From positions 20,706,001-20,770,000 of the forward strand of contig NC_092590.1 of assembly GCF_047663525.1 (NCBI RefSeq): 64,000 nt of DNA, in the 5' to 3' direction. Within the stretch, counting starts at the first letter, position 1. Every line of letters begins with the position of its first letter. Origin of the DNA: Anas platyrhynchos (Eukaryota > Chordata > Aves > Anseriformes > Anatidae). Positions 50,149-62,820 of this stretch are shown one piece after another. The position numbers were made by a program, and so were the translations under genes. The notes beneath the pieces are model-generated. The model searched no databases. It saw nothing but the letters and a program-made list of their open reading frames with translations, and was not told the DNA's origin.

Positions 50149-52149
50149 CTTAAGTGGGGAGCCTATAAAATCATCAGAATCCAATTTCTGTCATTCATAG
50201 GACTTCTCAATAGTGGGGTAAATGGAGGAAGAGAAAAATAAGCTGCCTTTGTCAGATTATAATTCTTCCATGGGTACACAGTCATTAAGATTTTTCTTAA
50301 ATCAATACTGACAAAATAACATCAGAAACATAAAGAAGAAATCATTCTAAATGCCTATGAAAAGACAAACAATATTAAAGAACCAGGAAAAATCAGGGGG
50401 AAATCGGAGCAATTATGCTATGCTGTTTTCCTCTGACATAAAAAAAAAATGTTCCTAATAAATATGATAGTTTACAAATTATCATAATATTCACATTTAT
50501 ATTCTAATTTAGCCTTGTTATTTTGCAGATTAAAAAGACTGAAACAGTAGAACATCAGAAAGTAAGGTTTCTCTAGAAGCATGAATTCATCATCCAGTAT
50601 TACGCTTAGAGATTATTATCTGATTGCATGATTCAAGGCAAAAGTGATTTATTTGCCCTGTAAAATGAATTTTACCTGAAATCTACTAATTTAATTTGAG
50701 GCAAAACTAAGAGACAAGACCCCTATATTGGCCTCTGAAGTCCATACTGCTGGACTCATACAGCTGGAAGGTGTAGAGACATCCCACCTGATGTGTTGAG
50801 GTGGCCAGGAAAGTGACATTTGCCCCTGTAGCACCTGATCATTGAACTTTGAGGTCTTCAGTGCTGGTCCTGTTTTGCTGATCCCACCTCTTAGTCTTTG
50901 AGGTGCCTTTTTATCCTTTCAAATCACCATGACCTGTGGCCTTTTGTACTCTCTCATTCTATCCAGGCAGACCATTCAGTTTTCCTGGTGAGTCTACTCA
51001 GAGATAACTGCTCATTTTGTCCTTGCTCTGAAGCTGTCTGAACTTCAATGTTACATTATTTACCCTATGGCCTGCTAAATGTTAAATCAGCAATTCACTA
51101 AATATGCTTATGCTAAACCCATATAACTATAAGGCAGCAACCAAAGTGATGATTTAGCAGCTCAGCTAGTCTCTGTCTTGCCACTAGAAATGCTAAATAT
51201 ATCTGTGCTAAGTTGGCAGTTCATTTATTGGCCCATCTCAGCTTAAGAGTTACTTTCTCTTAGCATTGATCCACAAGTTTTGCATTGATGGGGATGAAAT
51301 GTCTGTAACTCTTAGATCAGGATTATAGACAAGAGCACATAATAAATGTATATGCAGTCATTTGAATTCTTCTGAATATGAACAGAAAAAAAAAAAAAAA
51401 GGGCATCCAGCAGGAAGAGCAGGACCATTGGCAGCAATATCTGCAGGAAGACTAGCTACAAGTAACAGAGTAGGAGAAGCAAAGGGGATGGGAGGGGCCT
51501 GGGAGTTCTGGGAGAAGAGGAGAGTGAGTATGCATGGATAAGTTTCCCAAAAGGCCACTTAGGAGTATATGTGGCAAATATTGAGGCCAACATATTAATT
51601 CAAGGTTTATCCTGTAAATAACCAGCAAATCATTTTCTAAGGTCCTTTTGAAGGGGGGGGGGGAAAAATGGAAGGAAGAAAAAAATGAGAGTCTTAAATT
51701 TAAATAGTACAGAACTGTTTTGTCTGGTAGATTATTTAAAGCAATGACAGAGAATACATGGGAGCGAAGTCAGGAGGCAAGAAATGTTTTAAATGATGCT
51801 GGTTATCACCATATTTCACAACTCTGCTTACATAATTATAATTATTTTATGCTGATGCTGTATCCACAATTACATCAGAATCTTATCTTTCCAGCGTGTC
51901 TACATTTATTTTGCTTGCAGGATATGGACTCCAAAGGTGCAAACTTTACAGTTCAAAGTAGTCAAAATATGCTTGGATACTGTAATTATTAACAATAACT
52001 AGGTTGTTGCAACAGGCCATTTCTTAAGATGATTTAACACACCACATTGTGATATGAGCTACCAGATCTGAAGGCGGTTAGTTCTCTATGAACTATTATG
52101 GTCTGTTTTATTAGTAGTACATTAAATCTTTTTCTTTGTTTGCCACTCT
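50149..52149. other. Mostly AT-rich DNA, no gene seen
   Basis: A GC-richer patch at 50740-50960 may be an old repeat remnant I cannot name. A15 at 51386-51400 and G11 at 51653-51663 are simple runs. No coding gene is supported. Confidence 0.5.
51653..51663. repeat. G11 homopolymer
   Basis: Uninterrupted run of 11 G, the longest G/C homopolymer noted in this AT-rich window. Confidence 0.95.
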
Positions 52150-52680
52150 GAAAATAATGTGCCCACCAAGAAAAAACCCTGCCAAGGAATGTGGTGGGTG
52201 TACCTGGCAGGGCTTAGACAGCCGGGGGCTGCAGGGTGCTGTGTGTCAGAGGAGGCCATGCCCTACCCACTGCTGGTCCCAACATTTCCACACATCTCTG
52301 GAACAGATGGGAAGAACCCGTTGCATGCCAAACTTCCACTAGTTGGGGAGCATGTGGTGCTGCTCAAATGGATTTAAGAAAGGGTGACGGGAGACAGGTG
52401 AGAGGAGAAAGGGAGAATGTGTAAATTGCTATGTGAAGAGAAGTGTCTGGAGAAAGGAGAAGTAGATGAAAACAAGAATCAAGAAGCAGTAGAAAGAAAT
52501 CATTACGCACTGGCCCCAGTCTCCTGTACTGCACAGTACCTAACCAAAGACATTGGGACAGACTGACTGTTACCTGTTGTGAAAAGAAGGGGAGCTGAGG
52601 GACTATAAAGGCAAAGAAGAGGTGTTTGACTGAAGTTGAGTCCTGGGAAGGTGGAGGAAAGGTGTTTCCTTAAGTTTCTT
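52150..52680. other. Unidentified GC/purine-rich island
   Basis: Composition departs clearly from the flanks: GC-rich to about 52350 ('cagccgggggctgcagggtg'), then A/G-rich to about 52680. Three overlapping + strand frames of 62-72 codons all fall here (52136-52424), as expected for GC-rich chance frames, and none shows a domain. The texture suggests part of an inserted element such as an endogenous retrovirus, but I find no LTR ends, target duplication or coding relic. Confidence 0.25.
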
Positions 52681-55600
52681 TTTAATTGTTCATGTCTACT
52701 TTTTTCTTCAGAACTTGACTCAGTAATTAGAAGTTTACCTTAACTGGCAATGAATAAATTAAATTAAATTCCCTGAGTCAAGACAGTTTTTCCTGCAACA
52801 AGGAGTCAAGCATTTTTTGTGGCAACACTCAATCTGTTGAGGAGAGGCAAAATGTCAGAAATAGTGAGAAATTCTGATAGCTTAGCTGGCTCCCTCTTTC
52901 TAAAGTAGACCTTTCCGCCAGAATAGCTGCATCAGCTGATTTTCTTGAGCTATTCCATCTGTGTTTTTCCATTTGCACAGGCCTGCCGTATGTTTCCCCT
53001 CCTGCTCACTTTGGCTTCACATTCCCAGTGGCACTTGAACCTAATGGACAGCTTTGGAAGGTTTAAATTGCCAATATGATCAGTTCCACCATTGCCTTTA
53101 CTTACACTCCGGAGTACATTATTAGTATATAAACGTCAGCAACCAGCCCATTAGGTTTTACTTAGCTAATGAACAATTATTTATTATATACCTTCTTTTC
53201 TCTGCTCTCTACATCTTTATTAAATTTGCCTAAAATTGTGTATGCATTCCAAGAACTGATTTTGTAGCTCTCAAAAGGAAAAATACCAAGGCAGCAAAAA
53301 TATTATAGCTGAATATACATTTTAATATTCATCTTGGTATGAAGGCAGAGTTGATTTGTCATGTTTGTTATTCCACAAGCAAGCTTACAATTTAAATTGC
53401 AACAATGATATATCTACCATCTGAAGTAATACACACCTGAAAATAATCATCTCTTTCTACTGACTCCCACTTCTGAGCATATCTGTCATACCTTCCAGTG
53501 CAGTAAAAGTACTTAAGCCCTGGATATGACAGAATTTAAATGTAAAGCCAGTGAAGTAGGTTTGGGTGTCTCACTCCAGGGGCAGATTTAAAGTTCCTCT
53601 CTGGAACTCAAAGCTTCCCACACTTTCTTGCAGCAGTCTATTTTCTGGTTGTACTTTCTAAGCCATTGCACCTCTTTTATTCCCCAAAGAAATGACTTTT
53701 AATGTTTCTTTGTCTTCAGAGAAAAATGTTCTTTTCTCTATGAAACTGATATCTCTTCCTTGCTGAGTCCGTATAAACTGAACTCAGCTGGAGCTAAGCA
53801 TCAGCTGGTCTAGCACTCATGAACACTAGGTAAAAAGAGTGAGTTTGTTAGCAGTCTTATTTCTAGATGTTTGGTAAGATGTCATTACTTCATTTGCCTA
53901 ACATTTCTTCCTCCACTCTCTGCATTGCTCAAGCTTTAAATGCAATTAAAAAAAATAATAAATAAATAAATAAAAAGTACTTTAAAAATAAAAATATCTG
54001 ACCAGACTGACAAAGATGTGATGCTCTGTGTTGTATGCCCCCTTTATAAACTAAACAAGCATTTTGTTTCATCTGGTAGTCTGTATTTCGGGCAGTAGAG
54101 GGAGTCTTCTATTCAGTGCAGCCACATTCAGTTCCATTCATTTACCTCCAAGCTTGATGTTTGAGGGATAATTGATTCAAAGGTCAAGGCCGGCACACCA
54201 AAAAAAAGGATATCAAGCAGAATGTTTTCTCTTTCTTTTTATTCAGGGAGGATGGAGAACTAAGATCTTTTGCCATCTAATTGTCAGTAATGTTTTCTTC
54301 CAAAAAGAAAAATGTTAATCCACCCTTATCTTTCCTCATCTCAGCATTGGTTTGCAAAGGCCTTGAATGTTTTCAACAAGAGGTAGTAAAGATTTGGCTA
54401 CAGAAGACAGGATTTTTTTTTTCAGGACATGAAACAGCAAGTCTTGCAAATAATGGCAATTTCCCCCCAACTCTTTGCACTGTTGCCTCTATCTATGTAC
54501 CGTTGCCATTAGTATTGAGAGAACCATTGTTCATTGTAAGAAAATATAAAAGAACATCATTATAAGTTCAGATTTCTACAGTGGCTTTCTGGAGGGGTTT
54601 TGATCAATGCAGAAGGTCTGCCTGAAAAGAGAAACATTTTCCAAGAGAATGTATTACACAGAAAGAGAATGCCCTGACACTGAAAGAAAATAAAAGGGGG
54701 GAGCAGGGGAGAGAGAGAAAAAAAAAGTGTACCTACCACTAGGCTAGACAAAGGGCACAGGTCGAGGCCTTTTCTTTGAAAGCACTGATTAATGTGAGGT
54801 CCTGTTACCTGCTATAATCATCGTTTTGTTCAGAGTGAAAGGTTTCCTACATTCCTAATTTGTCTTAGGGATAGTAAAAGAGAAAAAAAATGTCTACCTC
54901 GGTCTAAGGGTGAGACAGTTTCATTTTGCCTTCAGTTCAAAGTGCTGGATACAAAGGATGCAGGTTGTTGTACAAATGCTGAGTGATTCCCTGGAAAAGC
55001 AGCCCCTGCTGCACACATCACTCAATTATTTATCTCGATGAGAAGGGGAATTTAGATTGTTTCTTAAATAAAACGTCACTGCAGCAAAGTTAGCAAGGAC
55101 TGTTGAATCCTAATGGGGAAAAATCTGCATTTATATGCACATGTATACTCCCATATTAAGGAGAGACTAGATATTTGCATAAATTATGTCTCTGTAAATG
55201 ATTTTTCACTGTGAAATGTAAAATGCACTGGCAATTCCTGCTTTCCTAAGAGAGTTAACCAGTGTATATGAGGGTCCTAATGCTGTTTCCACTGAATCCC
55301 AGAAGAGATCTCCAATTGATTAAAATTGGACTTACACAAACATTTCAGGGGGAGGGAAGGCAGTTCAGCACCTCTCTCTAATGACAGAATAGCAGAAAGG
55401 AGCTCAGGACAGCCAGGATTCTAAGCCTTAGTTAAGTGTCTACACTGATGTAGAATAAGTAAAGGTCAAGAGCCACAGGATATAGAAAATAAATTATACC
55501 AAAAAACTCCAGTAGCTACCGCTGTAGACAGACTAAAATCAATACTCAGATTTTGTCCATTCCAACAGCAAAAAGGTACAGTTTAACTGCATCTAATATG

Positions 55601-56108
55601 AGTCACTGACTCTAGAGATGTGTGTCTAGAATGGCAAACTTTGGAGCAAACAATATCACCATCATACTGACTTTCCCCACAAGCAGCAGACATTCTGTCC
55701 CAGACCTTAGTTTGGTTCAATAAAAGCATGATGTCATATGTCATACAACCTTGTTTCTGAAGACTCTGCCCAAAAATGGGAACACAGCCTTTGCTATTGT
55801 CACATTATTTTGTCAAGCAACTAAATGCTGGAATTCAGAGATGCCATGGAGTAATTGACCTCTGTGCTGTAATGAAGCACAGAAATTACATTACTCACAA
55901 AGCATGTACACCATCTACCAAGCATACATCAAAAAATATTTTTTTTTCCCCAAAAAAACTTTTTTAGTTTAACACTACCGGAAGAGTCAAAAAGAGATAT
56001 GGTTTTGGATACAGTTCACAGGATGTGGGACGACTGATCCCTGAAATTGGTATTGCCAGGACTGGAAAATAAATTTGAAATTCCCTTCAAAAATCCATGT
56101 CAGATAAC
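52681..56108. other. AT-rich unique DNA, no gene seen
   Basis: Blocks at 52960-53170 and 54950-55280 read like conserved noncoding sequence. (AAAT)n occurs at about 53955-53974. A weaker CTCF-like match lies at 54092-54105 (GCAGTAGAGGGAGT, 11 of 14). No coding gene is supported. Confidence 0.5.
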
Positions 56109-56155
56109 AGGGAAAGAAAGAAAATGAAAGAGAGAGAGAAAGAGAGAGAGAAAGC

Positions 56156-56187
<32 letters not shown>

Positions 56188-56241
56188 AAGGAAGGAAGGA
56201 AGGAAGGAAGGAAGGAAGGAAGGAAGGAAGGAAGGAAGGAA
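56109..56241. repeat. Purine mini/microsatellite: AAAGAGAGAGAG-type units then (GGAA)13
   Basis: About five copies of a 12-nt unit of the form AAAGAGAGAGAG (one with a C, 'aaagcgagagag') are followed by 13 GGAA units at 56190-56241. The whole tract is purine on + with almost no interruption for over 120 nt. Open frames on both strands through this region are repeat translations, not genes. Confidence 0.96.
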
Positions 56242-56873
56242 GCAAGCAAAAGAAACTTCCACCTCCATCCCTACCTATCCTATTAAAAGCCATGAACACC
56301 ATTATTAATTGGAGAGGTGTGTAACCTTTTGACTGCGAACTAGCAATCCAAGCAAATTGCAAAAGAGTCAGAGACCTGAAACATAAGCAAATATGGAGCA
56401 AGTATATTTTGGAACTTTGTCTCACAGTCAACATCATGACTGTGCACTCCTTGAGCAAGTGTTTTCTAGACATTCTGTACTTCTAACTGTGAGCAGTATT
56501 GATCACACGATGAACAAGCTCAATATTTAATAGTAGTGGTAAATGTCAAAATTCACAGAGGCCAAACAATCACCAAATAGCACTGATACAAAGTACTATG
56601 CAAATTGTATTCTAGAGATAGTCCTTTTGCCTCACCTTACACTTTTAAGGTACCAATTAAGGTAAGGTTGCTAACTACTTATTGATTTGATAAGTCAAGT
56701 GACATACTTCAGATGTGTTATGCAAAGGTTCAGCTTTTCATTTTGCCCTTTAAAACCAACCTGTAAGGTGTGGGCATCCATTCTTCAGTATGAATTGAGC
56801 TTTTAAGCTCAAATTAATTATTAATTGAGCTCAATACTTAGCCTAGCCAGAATTTGGTGCTTTGGATATTCTC

Positions 56874-56908
56874 AAAAAAAAAATAAAATAAAATAAAATA
56901 ATATATAT
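56874..56908. repeat. (AAAAT)n then (TA)n
   Basis: A run of A followed by about four AAAAT units and a short TA tract. Confidence 0.9.
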
Positions 56909-57532
56909 GTATTTATAACAGTGACGTATAGTGAAGATTGAATGAAATTTGCCCTTTCAGTCCAATTTTGCTAAACTTAGAACATTTGAGGAAATGTTCC
57001 TATGTGCCTCAGGATGAGTATTTTCATAATACTTAAGTTACTCAAGTTAAAACCATCCAACAATGTTAATATGACAATGCTTTCTTTCTCTATCACTCTG
57101 TCTCTCTCTCTACATATGTGCACATATATATACATTTAAATGTATGTCTCCAAGATTAAATATATGTGACATTTGTTCAGATATTCTGCCATTCTTCTAC
57201 TTTGAAACAAACACTACAAACTTGTATGGAAGACCCCTCATGTCAAGTAGATATCTCTGGTCATTTCGTTGAAAATTCACCCACACTCTGCAAGACAAGG
57301 GAAATCATTTTAGTTGTCCACAGCACAAGCTAGTTAGCAATAAATCACTTCAGGCAATAACAGAAAGTTATGCAAAAGATCTAAATCGGTCAGCTTACAT
57401 ACACCAAAGTAGCACTAAATCAGCTAACTTTTCTATTCTTCCTGTCTATGAAATGAAGACAAATAAAAAATGAGACTGAGGAAATGAAACAGAGATGTCC
57501 AGTGTACAAAGTGGAGATGCAAGAGACGCAGA

Positions 57533-57585
57533 TTTTGTTGTGTTTTTGTTGTTGTTGTTGTGGTGGTGGTGGTGGTTGTGGTTGT
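57533..57585. repeat. (GTT)n-(GTG)n triplet repeat
   Basis: About four GTT units pass into about five GTG units within a T/G-only stretch. Both strands are open through it, giving Leu/Trp or poly-Thr reads of no coding meaning. Confidence 0.93.
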
Positions 57586-60360
57586 CTTTTTCTTTGTTTT
57601 ACATTTGTGATCTAATGTCAGAATATTGCAACTCAATTACTCTTTTTAAAATTAACTACAGGGTTACAGTAAGTTAGATAAAGATTGCCTATGCATTACT
57701 GATACAGATAGCAAACATGAAAGTTTATTTTATGCATCCTGTGGATTATATCCATCTTTTGTCGATTTTAAGTTCACGCATGAACTTTTCATTTGATCAA
57801 ATAAAGTATTTTCTAATATGAGCTAGATGCTACCTTTAGGTAAATCAATTTAATTTATTGATTTATATTAATTTGTAGTGTACTATATGATAGCAAAACA
57901 GACATAAATCTCTTGATTTATTAGGTGTGTTGTACCCTTGACTAGACCTGATGTCAGATATTTCCTCAAGATGTGTAGAGAACTCCTGACTTTTAAGGGG
58001 AAGACACCATTCAACAAGGCAAGATCGAGTCACAAGAATGTGACTACAGCTATCTGCAAACCTAAATACCATTTTCTTTCCTTTCATTTCATTTTCACAG
58101 AAGCTTTGAAGTAAATACGAAAGGAGCCAGAACTGGGAAAATTACCCGAGGACTGAAACATTTTTGACATAAGTTGCAAATGCAGTTCAAGTCTTTTATA
58201 TTTTTTCTTCGTTGTTCTAGTTTTGTTTCATCTCAGAATGTGAATGACAGTAGTGATGATGGAAAGATTGGACAGCTGGCCTCAGTTCCCCATATTGGAT
58301 ACAGATAGAAACACTGCAAGATGCCCTCTTTCAGGAGCCTCAGAGGCTGTGGGCAGAAACATTTAACTATTTCTTGCTGAAGGAACTGTGCAACAGGAAA
58401 GATTCCGTTTCATCCCCACTTCTTCAGCCGGTCCTGTACACTAAAAGATTTCCTCTCTAAGTGGAAAGGCTGTAATTTCAAACCCATATGCAACTAACAT
58501 GCTGAATTTGCTGTGCTAGCATTAAAAATTCTCAAATCTTCTTACTGCCGTAAGGCGCAGCAAGAAGTTGCTGAGCAATCCCTACTTTGATCCACCCACC
58601 AAACACAGAAGAAAGCACAAGTTCTTCAAATACTTTTTAAATATAACCAATGTCCTATCTAGGACAATGTAGCATGAAATCTGACTTAGAAGTCAAAGTA
58701 GTTACTTATTCAAAGTATCATCCTCTGGAAGACAGTTTTTTAACTACTTCGGCCCTTCTCTATCCAACTGATGGCTGCCCCTATTAAACTACATTACTAG
58801 CCTGTGCTTTGCATTTTAAAGTTTTGATTATAATACATCATGTGTCACAAGGGGTAGGGATAAGGGATGGTACCAAGCCTGGACCCTCATATTATCTGCC
58901 TTGATACCTTATACTTTGTAGACTGAGGTCTACAAAGCACAAGAAGCCAATTAATATTTTCCACTACTGAAAGGTCAAATCTCAGGCAGGTAACTGTAGG
59001 TACATTTTGACTTCCTCTGTGTCACTTGGAGAATAAGAACTTTCAAAAAAAAACATACATCAACCATGATTTGTTATGATTCAGATACAAATGCTAGTAA
59101 GTCGTTGTGACGTTGTTTCCATCAACCTCCCTTTTTTAATGTTGCTTCTGAAGCTGAAAGGACAGGTGCATTTTACTCAGCATCATGGTGTGATAGCAAA
59201 CAAGATCCAGAGCATGTGAACAGATACTGTAAGCCACCAATGACAGACAGAAACTTAAAAGGAAATGGGATAAAAAAAAAATCTTTAGTAGTTCATGGAG
59301 GCCTCTTACACAGTCGACATCTAAGAGCCAGACTCATACACTTTGATAAAATGAAGAAAGCAACCTGTATTATTTTTCATTTCTTCATGATGCTAACACC
59401 TGACATGGCAAGCATTCTGAGATTGTGATCAGGTCTATTCTAAATGAGAGCATTAATCATACGTCTTTTTTTTTTCAAATATGTGTGGGTAATTAAACAT
59501 ATACATGGCTTGCCACTGATACTTCATCAATATGGTGTATGTGCAATGTGTTCTTATTTATTTCTAATTACCATTACACCTGTGATCTCCGAGAAACCTT
59601 TACCCAGCAACGATACAAATGCAGAAGTCTCTATAGCAGAGTAGGGACAATGGCTGACAGCAGATGGGTAAAATTCCAGACTAGAGAACTGCATTGTCCC
59701 AGGAAGGAAGAGATCTTTATCACTTGAAGAATCAGATTAGGGTAAATAGCAAAAAGAAAAATAAACACCATAATTCAGGCTCAAAGGCTGAAAGAGAATA
59801 CAGGCAAAATACTGTATCTGCATGCTCTGGCATCTTAGGGCATACACCTAAGACTTTCATAAGAAGCCTAAAATTGAAGCTAAACATTGTCTTAGGAGTT
59901 GTTTACCATCTGGTCTAAAAAATAAAGCTTTTTACCTATGCTATGAATTGTAGAGGTTTTTTGATTTATTAAATTAGCAGCACAATAAGTTCATTGGTGT
60001 CTGTCAAGCCACATATCATTAAATCTACTTAGAAAGCAAGATACAGAAAAATACAGCCTTATACAGCCATATAGCAACTTATATTATAACAGAGCAGAAC
60101 CAATTCTACCGTAAGTGGTCTTAATATTTTATGTATTAAAATAGCAAATTTTAAATTCAAATGTGTCTCTAGAGAGATCAGATATGGAATAAAAAACAAT
60201 TAATGAAGGACCTTCCCTGTCATTTCTGTCTTAACCTAACACCATTACAATAGATCTTATTCATTGTGGATCTACTCCAGACAGCTGTAACTGCTCTAAA
60301 TCCATAAATAATTTGTGCAGAATAAAATACTTAAATTAGAGGTTATCTATCCTTGGAGAT

Positions 60361-60392
60361 TTCTATAAATAAATGTCAATTTATTTATAGAA
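60361..60392. repeat. 14-bp perfect inverted repeat
   Basis: TTCTATAAATAAAT (60361-60374) and its exact reverse complement (60379-60392) are separated by the 4-nt loop GTCA. The arms are AT-rich apart from one C/G pair. The function is unknown. Confidence 0.9.
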
Positions 60393-62771
60393 TAAATACT
60401 ATGAAACCCTAATAATTTTCTCAAATATAAATATTCAGTCCATCTTTTAAAGCTGCACACACATTGAAAATATTTATGTTAGCAGTCACCTTGAGCAGAC
60501 TTACATTTCTCCAATTTTTGCATTGTTTTTGAAGCTAACATTTTAATGGAGATCATTTTAGTAGAAGTCACTAAGAGTCCTGTTCTTTCACTTCTGTCTT
60601 TCAATTCAGTTCAAACTTATCTGGCAATAAATTCAACTTCTTTTTCTTTACTGCATTACTGTGTACAGGTCTACTCCCCATTCCTCCTTCCATACCACAT
60701 ATTGTCAATTTTACAAAATTTGTGTCTGTTTGCTTTACTTGTCTGGGCTGAACCTCACTGCTTGTTATTAACAGCATCAGCATGACAAAATAAGTAAGCC
60801 ATTGCTTCCCTTAGGTGTTAAAAATTCATTTGATAAGGAAGAACATGCTGAATCCCTATGTTAACATGAGCAGGTGCTGAAGAAGGCTGAAATGCCTAAT
60901 CATAACTGCCAGTACAGACAAAAAGAAATTAAGCAGACTATTTGCTGTGGCCAGAGGGAATCAGTTTTTCAATTCTCAGTGTATTCGTTTTTTTCCTAGT
61001 CATGCCAAAACATTATTTGTGTAGTCAGGCAGGCCATTAAAGCTAAAATACTGAAGTTGGTAACACAATAAAGTTAAGTAATTGCAGCCTGTAGTCTTTT
61101 TCTAAGTTATTTGAAAGATGAGTGCTGTAAGATAGATTTGCTTCTGGTAAGTGATATATTTTAAAGGGTTTGCCATGGAACAGATGGGCCTGGCTGGCAC
61201 AAAGTTACAATAAGTGGCAGTGGCGTGTATGGTAAATAACTTCAACAGGGGCAACTCAGGGCAGTCAGATCAATTAAACAAGGCCCTGTTAAACCTTTTC
61301 AGACTCAAATTAGCATTGCTGGCACTGCCATTAGAATTTGCAGCTAAATGTCAGATCTGCTTCTACTTACATGCCCAAAGCATTGAATGTGAATTTAAAC
61401 ATTCATGGACTTGTTCAATTAGTAGCTCTAATTTAAAAATAAGCACCTGGCTTCCAACCTCTTGCTTCAACTGGTATGGTCCAGCTCAGGAGTTGCTGTT
61501 AAGCTGACTCTACATGTCCGAGAACTAAAGCACCTTTATTATAATGGATATCCCTTATTTGAAACCTGAAGTTTACTGAATAAGAATTTACTTAAAACAG
61601 ATTAGTGTATTTATCAAAGTTATTTAAAAACTTTTGCTGTTACTTCCTTTTCAGCTTTTACCAGTCTCCTTTCAGTCCTTCACCAGAAGCTGAAGGCTGC
61701 TCTCTGAAGTGCCCATAGATGTGTATTCTTGCTGCTGTCCTCATGACTGTACATACCAATCAGGCAATACCTTACATCATCTCACTGATTTATCCAAAGG
61801 TTTCAAACACCTTTTAACTGCAAGTGGGAGGTGATAGGCATGAACAGCTTAAAGCAGGGAGAAGAGCAGGACTATTCATTTCAATGGCAGCCTGAAATTT
61901 TCCAGCTGAAGATGTATCTCAAGGTGCAGATATAAGTTTTACACCAAGATAAGTCAAACATAAGTGCTGACCTCTAAAATTATTTCTCATGTTTTTACAC
62001 TCCTGAACTATTGCTTCTTGAAACCCATTTAATAACCCCAATGAAAATCTTCTTTAGATCATAACTATCAAAAGTTTAAAAATGATTTCTCTTAAAGGTG
62101 AAATTTGAATAGTATGTTTAAAAAGAGGTTTCAAAAATGTTGTGTTTACATTTGAACTACAAACAAATCAGGAAATCAATTGGGCATGCAGAGATTCCTG
62201 AAGAAAAAATCCAGTTGAGTTTATTAGTACACATCATCCCAGTTTTGTCTGGATGTCAGCTATATGGCCATACAAGTCAATTTTTTTTATACTAAGTGTC
62301 TTATTTCCTGACAGCTGACCTTATTCTCCTGTCTTCAATGCACACTATAAGTGCTGTTGACTTACATCTGTGGAATGGGTAGATCATCTACTAACTTCTT
62401 CCCTTGGCTTACATGCTTAATAGGAAGTTGAGCTACAATTGAGGAACAATATAAATTTACTCATTGATTGAATAAATATTGTCATCTCAGAAGAATTCCA
62501 AATATAACCTGGAAAGTTGGTCTGTTTTAAAATTCAAGCTGTGTTTCTGAAGAAAAATAAGAAGCAGATCTGGCTTTGGAAATGTGCTAAAAGGCAGTCG
62601 TACTATTAGGAGTACTGCCCTATATGACAGGGTATGTTATATTGACTACTGATTTTCCTCTCTCTGAAGTGACATTAATTTAACTCTAGCTTCAAATCTG
62701 CAAAGTGAACCTCTTACATCTTAGAACCAAAATACAAGCATTGAAGAACACAGGTCCTTTCAGTGACTTAC
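60393..62771. other. AT-rich unique DNA with a candidate conserved block
   Basis: The stretch 61160-61520 is compositionally richer and reads like a conserved noncoding element. A 97-codon + strand frame (61214-61507) runs through it but has no recognisable domain. The rest shows nothing I can name. Confidence 0.45.
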
Positions 62772-62820
62772 ATTGCCATACCTAATATGGCAATTGCCAT
62801 ATCTACATTTTAATGTAGAT
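62772..62820. repeat. Compact palindrome cluster
   Basis: An 18-bp perfect palindrome without spacer (ATATGGCAATTGCCATAT, 62785-62802) overlaps a third copy of its half-site (ATTGCCATA, 62772-62780). It is followed at once by ATCTACATT-TT-AATGTAGAT (62801-62820). Confidence 0.9.

Larger units (their letters stand above)
56242..60360. other. AT-rich unique DNA, no gene seen
   Basis: Contains (AAAAT)n at 56874-56908, CT/TA-rich DNA at 57085-57135 and the GTT/GTG repeat at 57533-57585. Overlapping short + strand frames at 59216-59918 share bases in different frames and have no recognisable domains. Confidence 0.5.

Noticed and set aside
55987..56473. Open frames on both strands with Ser/Leu/Phe or Lys/Glu/Arg repeats
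   Set aside because: Translation of the purine tandem repeat on either strand.
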